Of a stretch of 64,000 nt of DNA, positions 55,601-60,300 are shown piece after piece. Origin of the DNA: Cordilura impudica (lineage: Eukaryota; Arthropoda; Insecta; Diptera; Scathophagidae); assembly GCA_963682025.1 (NCBI GenBank), contig OY821520.1, positions 138,268,738 to 138,332,737 on the forward strand, written 5' to 3'. The stretch's first letter is position 1, and each line of letters starts with the position of its first letter. The notes beneath the pieces are model-generated. The model made no database searches. It was not told the DNA's origin and was given only the letters and a program-made list of their open reading frames with translations. A program made the translations under genes and the position numbers.

Positions 55601-58013
55601 AAATTAAGTATCGGCAACAGTATTAAAATGATTACCGTACCCAACATAGGTTATAATATTGAGTTTATGTTGTAAATTGTTAACCATTTCAGTTTTTGTT
55701 ATCACCAGAAGTATAACTGTAATTTATGAAATGAGAGAAATTAATAAAACCTTTTTTAATTCTTTTGTAAGATTCAAATTTTACGCATACGTTTTACTCT
55801 TCTTAACAACAGTTTAAGACACAGGTGGAGGGTATCAAAGTTGCGGCACAGCAGAATTTAACACTCTATACTGTTATTGGTCATATGCTTCCAGTATTAA
55901 TTTTCAGGTGTGTTTCTCTGACGTGTCTTCAATTCAGATTCTGTCTGATAAATCAGCTTATGAAAAAACGAATTGGAGAGAAGTACCAGGATGATGCATA
56001 ATTATGGTGAGGAGGGCACCATAAGACAAGACCAATATTTCAAGTTCTTGGATACCAAGATGCTTGCCCAAATTTTGAGGAATGGTATCTCAATGGTGAT
56101 TTTTGTTCATGTATTACTGAGCTCCTTACCATATGGCCAAGATCGCAAAATTTTTTGAAAATAAAAATATTCAGCCCAATTCTAAATATTCCCAGGGAAA
56201 TGAGTTCCCGGGGAATTCATTTTTCCCGAGAATAAATCCTCCTATTCTAAACAGGTGGGGAGAAGAATAATATGGGAGAGAGCATTTCGATTCTTCGAAG
56301 ACAGCTGTTTTGCTTCAGTTGTTTTGTTTTGTTTACAAATGTAAAAATTTTTGTGGAAATTAATAGTAAAACTTTAATAAATTAAAATAAATACAAAAAA
56401 TTTACAGTGTAGCGTTTCTGATGGTAGCTGAAGCAGAAGAGCAGCAGCAGGACATGACGGAGCAAAGCATGGCAAGAAGAAAGCTACGTGATGCCAGCAA
56501 CCCACTTGAATTGCATGCTGAGTTTAATTTCCACTCCAAATTGCGCCATACCCGGCTTAGCTCCTCCTTGCTTCCTTTGAACATCCCGTATGCAACATCA
56601 GGGTTGGCTTGCATTGTGTTCAAAAGAACATGAATTTGTTTTTTTTTTTTTTTTTTTTTTGTTGCTTTTGACCTGAAAGCAACAGTAATGCCGTAATAAT
56701 ATTATACAAAATTTTAAATGATATATTACTATTTTTCATAAAAATATTACTTACATTTTTCGCAGCACTCCCTCTCCATTTTTTGGCGGAATTATTCCCA
56801 AATTATTCTCTCTTTTATTGACATTCAGAATAGCTACTTTTTTTTCGGGGAAGAGATTCCCATTTTCGAAGTTCTTTTAGAATAAGGGTAAAGGGAAAAG
56901 AGAAAAAATTCCCGGGGAGATTTTATTAAGAATAGGGGAACAGGGAATAGGGGAAAAATTCCCAGGGAATTGTTATTGAGAATTGGGCTGATTATAGTGT
57001 TGAACCCAACTGAAAACCTTTAGAAACTATTGAAAATTAAAATTTTCAGGAATCTTATCACAACCAAATGGCAGTTAATGGAGCAATTGATAGAAGTATG
57101 GTATTTGAGTGACGAAATAATAAAAAATTTCATGAAATGCATAGTATTGAAGCGGTGCTTGCTGCAAAAAGCGGTTCAACTCAATATTAATCGTTTTTTT
57201 TTTTTAATTATTAGTAACATAATTTTATTTTCATTTTAACAAGACCCCTATACAACTAGTAAATAAAGATATTGTGACTATTTTCTTTACTTTTATGCCA
57301 CTTAAGTGACAAGTTCAAAAAATATACATATTTTTCAACCCGTGGCTCTAATAATATGAACCCAATGTAATTGTTTATATTTACCTTTAGCTACAATTGG
57401 TTCATTAGTATTTTCAGCCAGAAGATCATAGACTTTCTCATTGTAAATTTCAATAAAAGAAGCGCATATTACTTTTTTCTTTGATGATCCAATGTCATTC
57501 TCATGTAAAACTAAATTTTCTTCGTCTTCTGCGGTGGAAAAAATTTCTCTTAAACAACGTGGTATCACTCCAACATCATCACCTTCAAAATTCTTTAATT
57601 AAATAATATAACACAATTAAATAGAAAAAAAAACATATAATACAAAACTTACAATTGAATTTAAACCCATAGTGTATGATTTACCCGTTCCGGTTTGACC
57701 ATAAGCTAATGCAGTACAGTTGAAACCCAGCTTTAAATGGACTACAAGCGGCTTTATTAAATTATCGAAGATTTGCTTTTGTGTTACTAATGGTCCCAAA
57801 ACATGATCAAATGTAAATACCCTTTCGTCCACAATTATGTTCTAAAAAAATTAACAAGCATTAAATTCATTTAACATTGTCTTTGTTTCCATTGCCACAT
57901 ACATTTCCACTTGGGTGATGGTATATAACACTAGATTCATGACAATTTTTAAATTTTTCTCTTGCTGGCCTCTCCCGTACAGCTATTTTTACAGCACAAT
58001 TATCGTCCTTCAT
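7469..58013 (-). CDS. nod: Kinesin-10 chromokinesin, Nod ortholog (nine exons found)
   Basis: Exons in order: 58013-57903, 57841-57653, 57592-57385, 47073-46687, 46564-46410, 24046-23876, 16376-16106, 16038-15446, 7649-7469. They sum to about 755 codons, against roughly 670 in Drosophila Nod. The motor has P-loop GQTGTGKS (residues 85-92), switch I NSQSSRSH (206-213) and switch [15 protein letters not shown] (242-254). The GVRRTGH variant and an AVKIAVRE start are Nod-like. The tail has CQLFN and a helix-hairpin-helix ([20 protein letters not shown]), then [12 protein letters not shown]. Known role of the family: holding chromosomes on the spindle, notably achiasmate chromosomes in female meiosis, by binding DNA through the tail and microtubules through the motor. 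Phases match except across 46410/24046, where an exon of 3n+2 bases is not found. Introns of 7.8, 7.5, 22.4 and 10.3 kb are full of transposons. No stop or lost motor motif was seen, so the gene is probably functional. Confidence 0.93.
8085..8882 (+). mobile_element. Palindrome-tagged dispersed repeat P, copy 1
   Basis: It starts AACAAGTAAGAAAATTATAG and runs at once into the palindrome TAGTCGGTCTAGACCGACTA. It carries a (GACG)n tract near 8715-8750 and ends in GTGGTATAGGGTATAAAA. It is non-coding. Other copies lie at 17012-17784 (-), 35637-36406 (+), 36443-37230 (-) and 60801-61141 (- and shortened). It sits in the last nod intron. Confidence 0.9.
9105..9310 (-). repeat. SINE-like repeat, 5' part only
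   Basis: It matches the head of the element at 13060-13360 through TAAAGTCAGGCCTACGAGCAG and AGAAGATACAACTCTGT. The tRNA-like box-B half and the poly(A) tail are missing. A Tc1 relic follows within 30 bases. Confidence 0.5.
9340..10260 (-). pseudogene. Tc1-like transposase relic
   Basis: Minus-strand frame 9801-9520 reads [25 protein letters not shown] (second catalytic Asp) and [12 protein letters not shown] (the Glu of DD34E). Upstream frames to about 10250 continue the N-terminal part with several stops and shifts, including [12 protein letters not shown]. The order and the SPDLNPIEN box identify a Tc1-type DDE transposase. It is inactive. Confidence 0.88.
10340..11278. mobile_element. 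Harbinger-like MITE
   Basis: The left end CAGCCCTGTTCTTGAAAC and the complement of the right end CACCCCTGTTCTTGAAAC differ at one base, and both ends are flanked by ATT (10337-10339 and 11279-11281). The 3-bp duplication and CAGCCC..TTCT start match the element at 56172-56990. A small hairpin built on ACTCGTA/TACGAGT with A and T runs lies at about 11190-11250. No coding content. Confidence 0.75.
11466..11963 (-). pseudogene. LINE 3' end, Jockey/I type
   Basis: The minus strand reads [20 protein letters not shown] and [14 protein letters not shown], then after a frameshift [12 protein letters not shown] and TKGTKYL. This is the typical C-terminal tail of Jockey/I-clade ORF2 (RLRIGHT, CxxC, HILxEC). 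It ends in a (TAA)n tail at about 11466-11493. A short VNHT repeat lies inside. The 5' side stops within 20 bases of element F copy 2. Confidence 0.75.
11982..14045. mobile_element. Long-terminal-inverted-repeat element F, copy 2
   Basis: The left end GAGTGGTCCTT follows a TA. The left arm (to about 12960) and right arm (13375-14045) are inverted copies of each other over most of a kilobase: CCCTCTGCCAGAATTTTTTT on the left pairs with TTCTAGCAGAGGG on the right, and CACGTTGTTAACCTATTGC with GCAATAGGTTAACAACGTGG. The arms match both arms of copy 1. The outer ~240 bases of the right end are lost, and the loop is filled by a SINE-like insert. Confidence 0.85.
13060..13360 (-). mobile_element. 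tRNA-related SINE candidate
   Basis: On the minus strand, AGGTGAGTGAGTTAAAGCGC with GCTGACC resembles a tRNA D-arm and anticodon arm, and GGTTCAAACC 40 bases later resembles box B. A poly(A) run is at 13064-13086. About 120 bases precede the tRNA-like part and are shared with the copy at 9105-9310, which is unusual for a SINE head. It lies in the loop of element F copy 2. Confidence 0.45.
14325..15010. repeat. Near-perfect palindrome with ~330-bp arms
   Basis: The left arm 14325-14660 and right arm 14679-15010 are reverse complements with few mismatches, from ATTTTCATATCAATTATG outermost to TTCAGTTATATTTTAAGTCG at the centre, with a loop of about 18 bases. Each arm holds two direct copies of a ~55-base unit containing ACATGTACAATAAACA. 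The frames at 14349-14693 and 14982-14755 are the same sequence read from each arm and are not genes. It is a foldback or MITE without transposase. Confidence 0.92.
15446..16038 (-). CDS. nod: nod tail exon with helix-hairpin-helix
   Basis: A 67-base intron precedes it. The exon begins [16 protein letters not shown], carries two basic RRS-type patches (LRRSSRKS) and ends in [29 protein letters not shown], the helix-hairpin-helix DNA-binding fold of the Nod/Kid tail. It ends in phase 2 before GTATGT. The frame is open for all 593 bases. Confidence 0.92.
16106..16376 (-). CDS. nod: nod tail exon
   Basis: It begins in phase 2 after TTTTCAG and reads [20 protein letters not shown], a predicted helix, then a Pro/Ala/Thr-rich stretch, [16 protein letters not shown], and ends KENAKCQL in phase 0. 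Joined to the next exon it gives CQLFN, which is conserved in Drosophila Nod. An alternative acceptor six bases further in would drop FS and keep the frame. Confidence 0.88.
16910..18000 (-). repeat. Dispersed repeat R, interrupted by P copy 2
   Basis: The blocks AAAAAGCGCCAGAACC with CCGCATAAATATACTAC and TTTAGCCACAAATAAATATAC match 23160-23720 in reverse complement. The P element at 17012-17784 splits this copy; removing it restores continuous similarity to the uninterrupted copy. Confidence 0.75.
17012..17784 (-). mobile_element. Palindrome-tagged dispersed repeat P, copy 2
   Basis: Full length, opening ATACCCTATACCACTATGTGG on the plus strand and closing at TAGTCGGTCTAGACCG and CTTACTTGTTT. 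It is inserted in repeat R, and the empty counterpart near 23475 shows no obvious target duplication beyond an A run. Confidence 0.9.
17998..18133. repeat. (CATA)n / (TATACA)n microsatellite
   Basis: An interrupted CATA/TATACA/CATACATT array. Long minus-strand frames of Met-Tyr-Val-Cys are repeat artefacts. Confidence 0.95.
18130..20949 (+). pseudogene. R1-like LINE ORF2 (endonuclease and reverse transcriptase)
   Basis: Broken frames run in order: an endonuclease with [10 protein letters not shown] (the usual catalytic Glu of SEPY is Gln), [10 protein letters not shown] and HSDHSAI; the linker at 18728-19432 with KAPGPDGI; reverse transcriptase with [30 protein letters not shown] and [13 protein letters not shown]; and FEDD in place of FADD. 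The C-terminus at 20074-20949 has [10 protein letters not shown] and a [16 protein letters not shown] zinc-binding end. The Cys-His end and overall order point to the R1/LOA group. Frameshifts and stops at about 18308, 18530, 19430, 19854 and 20076 make it dead. Confidence 0.85.
20950..21060 (+). other. R1-like LINE 3' UTR
   Basis: It follows the ORF2 stop directly: GC-richer sequence with CTACGGTGGTTCCGCAGGG, ending in a short T run near 21035. Where it gives way to the 5' region of the next unit cannot be fixed. Confidence 0.4.
21060..22100 (+). pseudogene. R1-like LINE ORF1, from a second unit in tandem
   Basis: Plus-strand frames give an Asn/Lys-rich start ([13 protein letters not shown]), a basic stretch [14 protein letters not shown], then [20 protein letters not shown] and [15 protein letters not shown], continuing one frame over in [19 protein letters not shown]. 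This is the ORF1 protein of R1-clade LINEs. ORF1 normally lies before ORF2, but here it follows the 3' end of another copy, so two truncated units are head to tail. Confidence 0.75.
22290..22392 (+). repeat. Tandem ~32-bp repeat, three copies
   Basis: Three near-identical units of GCGGCCTCGGCTGACTGTTC followed by TCATTTATACA lie head to tail. They are much more GC-rich than the surroundings. Confidence 0.85.
22454..22756 (+). other. Thr/Ser-rich repeat open frame
   Basis: A 100-codon open frame is made from a ~30-base tandem unit (CCGATACAAGCAGTCGAA type) that encodes [12 protein letters not shown] repeats and ends in ALQKWL. It has mucin-like composition but no signal peptide. The reading probably follows from the tandem array plus GC content. 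It may be part of a retroelement leader. Confidence 0.3.
22760..23720 (+). repeat. Dispersed repeat R, uninterrupted copy
   Basis: It holds three successive ~60-base units ending ATTTATTTGTGGCTAAAC (23200-23395), then CTCCAAAAAGCGCCAGAACC twice (about 23492 and 23684). It is the inverted partner of 16910-18000. The 22760-23160 part is A/T runs with no gene. Confidence 0.7.
23876..24046 (-). CDS. nod: nod mid-tail exon
   Basis: Acceptor TTTTTATAG and donor GTAAGT. The only open frame gives [17 protein letters not shown] and [12 protein letters not shown], and needs two bases from the preceding exon. Exon 5 ends in phase 0, so at least one tail exon between 24.05 and 46.41 kb is missing. Membership rests on strand, position, phase match with the next exon, and weak similarity to the Nod LSSIHIQDSSLSLL area. 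Confidence 0.75.
24047..24560. other. nod intron sequence, partly repeated
   Basis: The block around GGGATTTTAGAAAAGGATGC (24452) recurs in reverse complement near 44670 (GGTGGAGCATCC). No exon for the missing nod segment was found. Confidence 0.5.
24562..27525 (+). pseudogene. Jockey/F-like LINE ORF2, split by a hAT element
   Basis: 24562-24873 gives the linker with KKFTYWWN. 25203-25523 is an RT block ([35 protein letters not shown]). 25572 onward has [13 protein letters not shown]. After the hAT insert, 27040-27200 has shifted frames reading RFTPFS-type and [10 protein letters not shown], with Asn replacing the first catalytic Asp of the A/F-x-DD box. 27286-27525 is the post-RT part with [11 protein letters not shown]. 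There are many stops. Confidence 0.82.
25738..26963 (+). mobile_element. hAT element with 8-bp target duplication
   Basis: The left end CAGGGTTCGCCA and the complement of the right end CAGTGTTCGCCA form the hAT-type inverted repeat. TAGTTTTC flanks both sides (25730-25737 and 26964-26971), an exact 8-bp duplication. Inside, on the plus strand, decayed frames give [13 protein letters not shown] and [19 protein letters not shown], the C-terminal dimerisation region of hAT transposases. At 1226 bases it is internally deleted and has stops. Confidence 0.93.
27525..28217 (+). pseudogene. Outer gypsy-like element, integrase 5' part
   Basis: Broken frames give ARRYCWWPK and CSVCNASNK (end of the zinc-binding domain), [10 protein letters not shown] (catalytic Asp), then in 27712-28185 [10 protein letters not shown] (second Asp) and [13 protein letters not shown] (the Glu). 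The integrase continues after the inserted element at 32489. The upstream end abuts the LINE at about 27525. Two frameshifts and stops are visible before 27712. Confidence 0.88.
28218..28329 (+). repeat. 5' LTR of inner gypsy-like element (112 bp)
   Basis: It starts TGTTATGTATT and ends AGATTTAACA. TGGTGTCAGAAGTGGG, a tRNA primer-binding site as in gypsy/mdg elements, follows directly. It differs from the 3' LTR at about eight positions including small indels, so the insertion is not recent. Its length is very short for an LTR. Confidence 0.9.
28355..29261 (+). pseudogene. gag of inner gypsy-like element
   Basis: The first ATG after the primer site opens 156 codons with a capsid-like helical region ([34 protein letters not shown]). 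An in-frame TGA at 28820 breaks it. After a gap, 28881-29261 carries two zinc knuckles, [13 protein letters not shown] and [14 protein letters not shown]. The nucleocapsid part is well kept. Confidence 0.88.
29255..31196 (+). pseudogene. pol of inner gypsy-like element: protease, RT, RNase H
   Basis: A DSGAP protease motif lies near 29270. 29439-29870 holds the RT N-terminal part ([18 protein letters not shown]); after frame changes, FFDDVLIYA near 30105 has the catalytic DD. 30140-30370 is the thumb ([11 protein letters not shown]). 30419-30757 and 30685-31197 are RNase H ([34 protein letters not shown]) and its end. Several stops and shifts interrupt it. Confidence 0.88.
31197..32376 (+). 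pseudogene. Integrase remnant and 3' region of inner gypsy-like element
   Basis: The zinc-binding N-terminus is mostly missing. The core shows a [12 protein letters not shown] block at about 31270, [14 protein letters not shown], a frameshifted DNG block and NGQAERSV near 31540. 32134-32352 is an acidic, basic-ended frame ([19 protein letters not shown]), the usual gypsy pol C-terminus. A polypurine tract GTGGAGGAAGAAA precedes the 3' LTR. Confidence 0.82.
32377..32488 (+). repeat. 3' LTR of inner gypsy-like element (112 bp)
   Basis: Same length as the 5' LTR. It starts TTTTATG, where the canonical TG start has mutated, and ends TTAACA. Confidence 0.9.
32489..32791 (+). pseudogene. Outer gypsy-like element, integrase C-terminus
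   Basis: Starting in the target duplication, an uninterrupted frame reads [12 protein letters not shown], a long Ser-rich stretch, and [16 protein letters not shown], ending KRN-stop. It is the continuation of the frame broken at 28217: NQLRP after an RH-x-x box is the usual gypsy integrase end. This half has no stops, unlike its 5' half. Confidence 0.8.
32800..33360. other. No gene recognised; contains (AAAT)n
   Basis: AT-rich sequence with an AAATAAAT microsatellite at 33070-33093. The plus frame at 33140-33394 is Lys/Phe-rich and unsupported. Confidence 0.5.
33362..33556 (-). other. Unidentified minus-strand open frame
   Basis: An open frame bounded by stops reads [28 protein letters not shown] and [16 protein letters not shown]. 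Its amino-acid mix looks protein-derived rather than chance AT translation. No acceptor site is visible in front, and I cannot name the family. It is in the right strand and interval for the missing nod exon, but the frame ends in a stop and lacks a donor, so I do not assign it. Confidence 0.3.
33707..34480 (+). repeat. Dispersed repeat Q, longest copy
   Basis: It starts TATACTCTCCACCCGTGTGC then AGAGGGTATATATAAG, has GTCCGTCTGTCCGTCTGTGG at 33845, and two related blocks, CAGCTAGGGTGCTCG and CAGCTAGGGTGATCA, about 170 bases apart. No coding content. Confidence 0.65.
34481..35445. other. No feature recognised
   Basis: Very AT-rich, with poorly ordered TA/CA tracts near 34640-34710. No gene or repeat end was seen. 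Confidence 0.5.
35637..36406 (+). mobile_element. Palindrome-tagged dispersed repeat P, copy 3
   Basis: Full length from AACAAGTAAGAAAATT to GGTATAGGGTATAAAA, with TAGTCGGTCTAGACCGACTA at 35654 and a (GACG)n tract at 36278-36300. A short duplication of GTGATTCTGATA lies near 36325. Confidence 0.92.
36443..37230 (-). mobile_element. Palindrome-tagged dispersed repeat P, copy 4
   Basis: The reverse complement of copy 3 at high identity, separated from it by only 36 bases. Ends are TTATACCCTATACC and CTTACTTGTTT. Confidence 0.92.
37454..39130. other. nod intron sequence with a short tandem duplication
   Basis: No gene is supported. A 38-base unit starting AGATCAGCAACCACGATGAC is present twice at about 38152-38230. 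The small frames at 38302-38603 have no motif. Confidence 0.6.
39130..39233. repeat. (AAAT)n microsatellite
   Basis: An interrupted AAATAAAT run sits directly in front of the pogo-type transposase frame. Confidence 0.9.
39234..41087 (+). pseudogene. pogo/Tigger-type DDE transposase, nearly complete
   Basis: It opens MVRSYKRKT at 39234, shifts frame, then 39263-39475 gives an HTH_psq helix-turn-helix ([23 protein letters not shown]). A CENPB-like middle with [10 protein letters not shown] and [11 protein letters not shown] follows. 39779-40636 is an open DDE_1 core: FNIDETG (first Asp), LLIMDNHVS (second), [13 protein letters not shown] (third). After a frameshift near 40600, 40602-41087 is an acidic Ser/Asp-rich tail ending in KYNMG. 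Only stops at about 39474 and 39685 and two shifts break it, so it is fairly young. Terminal repeats were not identified. Confidence 0.9.
41187..44173 (+). mobile_element. Helitron, internally deleted
   Basis: It begins TC followed by TCTATATATATAAAAG, with the usual AACTCAAAAACTACTGCACC behind. It ends GCAAAGCGGACCGGGTACAG then CTAG (44170-44173). The base before is A and after is T, the Helitron A|T target. Coding frames (below) are on the plus strand. Confidence 0.93.
41578..44028 (+). pseudogene. Helitron Rep-helicase remnant
   Basis: [14 protein letters not shown] at 41578 opens the leader. 41815-42000 has the AHCEAL..Cys zinc region. 42007-42342 and 42348-42854 are the helitron-like N domain. 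The Rep (HUH) block is missing: the frame jumps from [10 protein letters not shown] to the helicase start. 42841-43188 has DAPGGTGKT (Walker A) and LIIWDECTM (Walker B). 43796-44029 has [14 protein letters not shown] and [13 protein letters not shown], the last helicase motifs. Multiple stops interrupt 43190-43790. It could not transpose by itself. Confidence 0.9.
44174..45300. other. AT-rich nod intron with (AAAT)n array
   Basis: (AAAT)n microsatellite at 44484-44575. The frame at 44927-45139 is hydrophobic and unsupported. The GGTGGAGCATCC block at 44670 is the inverted copy of 24470. Confidence 0.6.
45301..46367 (+). pseudogene. Ecdysteroid-kinase-like (EcKL/CHK) pseudogene
   Basis: Frames in order: [20 protein letters not shown]; then [11 protein letters not shown], shifted, with [19 protein letters not shown]; 45652-45849 [19 protein letters not shown] and [22 protein letters not shown] after an in-frame TAG at 45847; [12 protein letters not shown] after a TAA; and [14 protein letters not shown], the HGDxWxxN catalytic Brenner-type motif. 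The end reads [12 protein letters not shown] and MDSIDWNLI. The family phosphorylates small alcohols such as ecdysteroids and detoxification products. It lies antisense to nod within its 22-kb intron. At least two stops and several shifts; TAG probably replaces a Leu codon. Confidence 0.82.
46410..46564 (-). CDS. nod: nod exon 5 (end of motor)
   Basis: A 122-base intron separates it from exon 4. It reads [12 protein letters not shown] and [15 protein letters not shown], the last kinesin motor helix, then ends NNIIADIK in phase 0 at a strong donor GTGAGT. Confidence 0.93.
46687..47073 (-). CDS. nod: nod exon 4 (switch I and II)
   Basis: The acceptor after GTTTAAG supplies the two bases needed to finish a split Gly codon. 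It holds [16 protein letters not shown] (switch I), [18 protein letters not shown] (switch II) and [13 protein letters not shown], and ends SVLQ in phase 1. The 387 bases are intact. Confidence 0.95.
47074..48780. other. nod intron 3, no gene recognised
   Basis: AT-rich. A GC-richer patch with GAGCTGCGGAGTTGGAGG and CTCCGGCTCCGAG at 47287-47345 looks like a MITE scrap. GACGAAACATCGAGAAAAAC near 48690 resembles a LINE tail. Neither can be delimited. Confidence 0.5.
48785..49460 (-). pseudogene. mariner-superfamily transposase relic
   Basis: The minus strand reads [23 protein letters not shown] (first catalytic Asp), a stop after KVTVW, FFPRIG with [17 protein letters not shown] (third catalytic region) and, at the end, [12 protein letters not shown]. 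The WPPRSSDL box is used by insect IS630-Tc1-mariner transposases. Many stops and shifts. Confidence 0.8.
49461..50284. other. No feature recognised
   Basis: AT-rich, with a T run at 49922-49942. Minus-strand frames at 49516-49737 and 50017-50316 show no motif. Confidence 0.5.
50285..50709 (+). other. Unidentified pair of overlapping open frames
   Basis: 50285-50506 reads [20 protein letters not shown] and [15 protein letters not shown]; one frame over, 50485-50709 reads [21 protein letters not shown]. The composition is protein-like and the overlap suggests one frameshifted coding piece. The RHINIGTH resembles the end of a C2H2 finger, but the preceding Cys pair is absent. I cannot name it. 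Confidence 0.25.
50828..52650 (-). pseudogene. I-like LINE reverse transcriptase
   Basis: 52621-52349 has the finger part ([22 protein letters not shown]). One shift later, 52383-51304 is open for 359 codons: [27 protein letters not shown] (Asp), [24 protein letters not shown], where Asn replaces the second catalytic Asp, and [10 protein letters not shown] near the end. The remainder to 50828 may hold a decayed RNase H. The long open frame means it decayed recently, but YADN should be inactive. Confidence 0.85.
52745..54510 (-). pseudogene. LINE with (TAA)n tail, same family as 2400-3600
   Basis: 54507-53578 is open for about 310 codons: [59 protein letters not shown] and LLYPDDIVL, with Pro where Ala is usual but both catalytic Asp kept, then [10 protein letters not shown]. 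53483-53295 ([13 protein letters not shown]) and 53262-53002 continue the C-terminus, followed by a Cys-poor end near 52980. It ends in a TAA-rich tail at 52745-52800. The endonuclease half is missing, so it is 5'-truncated. Confidence 0.87.
54511..56168. other. nod intron 3 with diverged repeats
   Basis: 55600-55870 is the inverted partner of 1641-1740, including the GGTGGAGGGTATCAAAG end. 55955-56160 contains plus-strand [15 protein letters not shown] sequence that may be a mariner tail. Nothing else is supported. Confidence 0.4.
56172..56990 (+). mobile_element. PIF/Harbinger-like element
   Basis: CAGCCCAATTCT at the left and its complement at the right (AGAATTGGGCTG) are flanked by ATT (56169-56171 and 56991-56993). 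Both ends go on with CCCNGGGAAT-rich sequence, giving long imperfect inverted repeats. The plus-strand frame 56421-56633 reads [20 protein letters not shown], like the N-terminus of Harbinger nucleases, then stops. The nuclease core is absent. A T run is at 56639-56660. Confidence 0.8.
57385..57592 (-). CDS. nod: nod exon 3 (motor core)
   Basis: This 208-base exon holds [11 protein letters not shown] and [14 protein letters not shown], both standard kinesin core strands and helices. It starts in phase 0 and ends in phase 1 before GTAAAT. The next exon is 10.3 kb away. Confidence 0.95.
57653..57841 (-). CDS. nod: nod exon 2 (P-loop)
   Basis: The acceptor is TTTTTTAG and the donor GTAAGT; the exon has 63 codons and is phase 0 at both ends. 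It carries FTFDHVLGP and the nucleotide-binding [14 protein letters not shown]. The introns on each side are only 61 and 60 bases. Confidence 0.95.
57903..58013 (-). CDS. nod: nod exon 1 (N-terminus of motor)
   Basis: The ATG is at 58013-58011 and opens [16 protein letters not shown]. The AVKIAVRE string matches the first beta strand of Nod, which fixes the start. The exon is 37 codons, phase 0, and ends SGN before donor GTATGT. Upstream TTTAAAAAATGAAGG shows no in-frame extension. Confidence 0.9.
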
Positions 58014-60300
58014 TTTTTAATTATTAATAAATACAAATTTAAATATTAAATCAACACATACGCGCCAATACAACGCGACGATACGACCCCAGTTTTTAAA
58101 TATGTATGTTACTTTGGGAAGTGTTTCGAAATTGAAAAAATCTTGAACGTATTGTGTAAAATCGTCTATATTGCGTTAAGGCAGAATTAAAGGCCAGTTA
58201 ACCACACGTAACCGTAACCAAACGTGTCAGCTGGTTTTTAACTTGAAAACCACATTAGTAATTTGCGGTCCAACGAGTGAGAAATGTCCTCGTTGCTTCT
58301 ATTATTTTCGGATACGAGAAACCACGTTTCGGTGTTTGGCTTTTTTGGTTATCGTGGTTGCTGGTCAACATGCTTTTAGGTGGTTATGTACCTATCTGCA
58401 TGTGTATGGGTCATATAACATAACCTATCGTTTAACTTAAGGTGCTATTACACGATGTCTTTTTTACATATGTAGTCACTTTTTTTATCCGTATGAAATT
58501 CCGCATGTCTGTCAAAATTGTCTTTTACATACGATTCATAATTTTCGCTATCACACGTGCATATGTATTTTCGTATGACATAACCTCTATATGTAAACAA
58601 CAGCTGATTTAATTTGTGAATTTACAAAAATTTATTGTTAAAAAAAAGTTATATATTTTTTAATTGTTAATTAATATTAAACAATTTATTTTTCTTTCAA
58701 TATTAATATTTATAATTTACTCTGTTTTTCTTTCACCACAGTGTTGTATTTTCATACGTTTGTCATGCCAAAATAGAACCTGTTCTAATTGACGTAACTC
58801 CGAAAATAGGCTCGACCGAAAAAAAATTATTTCTCTAGAATCACCCCAAAAGCCCCTAACCACCCTAAAAAAATTTAAAAAATCGGGGTGTCGACCGTAA
58901 ACTCAACTTGTTCCCAAATTCTAGTTCGAAAACTCTTCAGTTTGTAGGCAGGGGGGAAGAGAAAAGGAAAATTTCGTGTACGGAGTTTGCCGTGCTCGCA
59001 AATTCCTCTTTGCTCTTTTCGTTGAAACAAATTTTTTGACATTTTGCTTTTTTGCTTTGCATATACGTTGTAGTCAGATATACTTACTTTCAAGACAATT
59101 TAAATTTTATACCTATAAACATTCAGTGTGACAAATAACAACAGAAAATTATAAAATTAAACCAAAAATGTCGTTGAAATGGTTTTAGCCTGATGAGCAA
59201 TTAATCGTTCTAATACAGCAATGTGAATGCATATACAGCAAAAAAATATTTTGACGTTTATTTTAATTCTTATTCTTCAAGCCAAAAGTTTCGAAACAAG
59301 AATTTGTCTGTGGAAACGCCGACGAAATTCTTAATGAAATTCGAACGAAGTTTGCCAAACTAAAATTTGAGTGTGGAAATCGGGACTTACAGCACTAAAC
59401 TTGTTTTTTTTTTTTAATAACCATGGTGATTTATTGCAATACATAAGGTAGGTCCCGTTCGTCTTCATTATTCCAGTTTATTCCATCACATATATTATAT
59501 AAATATCAATTAATTACTATATTAATTCAAACGTTACACGGTGATTCAAACACACAGCTGTTCTGCCTTGAAAGATTTTCAGCAATGAAATATTTAATTC
59601 GCAAAAATTCGACTGTTCGCCTTGTGTAAACTAAAAACTTTGTATTATTATTCTCTCGTTAACCCGAACGTTACACAGGCCACTGCCAGTTCGAAAAACT
59701 CAATACGCTCACATTTTTTTTAGTAATAACATTTTTCGCAGTGGTCCAAATGGCACCAAATTTTTCGTGAGCTTAATTGCTGCCACTAGCGATGATTAAT
59801 GTTACCCTGTTGAAAATTTAATATACATTTGCTGGATTACTTCGAAATTGTAATAAAAGTTTTAATCTGTTAAATGTATTATTATGATTCATTTCTAGAA
59901 ATGCGCATATAAAAATGCAAGTTTGTTAATTATAGAGCATACATATTATTAAAATAATACTAATAATAAGAGATGTTAACCGTTTCCCAAAAAATGTATA
60001 ATGAACTCGGTAACTCTTGTGGGATATGAACAATAAATCTTAACGAACAAAGCCTACGAAAATATAGCAAAAGAGATGGGTATGATGGGGGAAGTTTACG
60101 CTTCGACAACATATTCAAAATGAAATTACAGTGGCATGTGTAAGCACAAATGCTAATGGCGAGAGATTCGAACAATTTTTCGTTGATAATACGTATTGGC
60201 AGTGGCCTGTGTAGGACGGGCGTAAGTTGGTGATTCTAAAATTCAACATATCACTATTATTTTTTTGTGTGTAATTTTTTTCTTGTAGAGTTTCACCAGC
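58014..60300. other. Region between divergent genes
   Basis: It should hold the nod promoter and that of the plus-strand gene. I could not place a TATA box, initiator or 5' exon with confidence. The frames at 58243-58440 and 58875-59093 have no motif. Confidence 0.5.
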
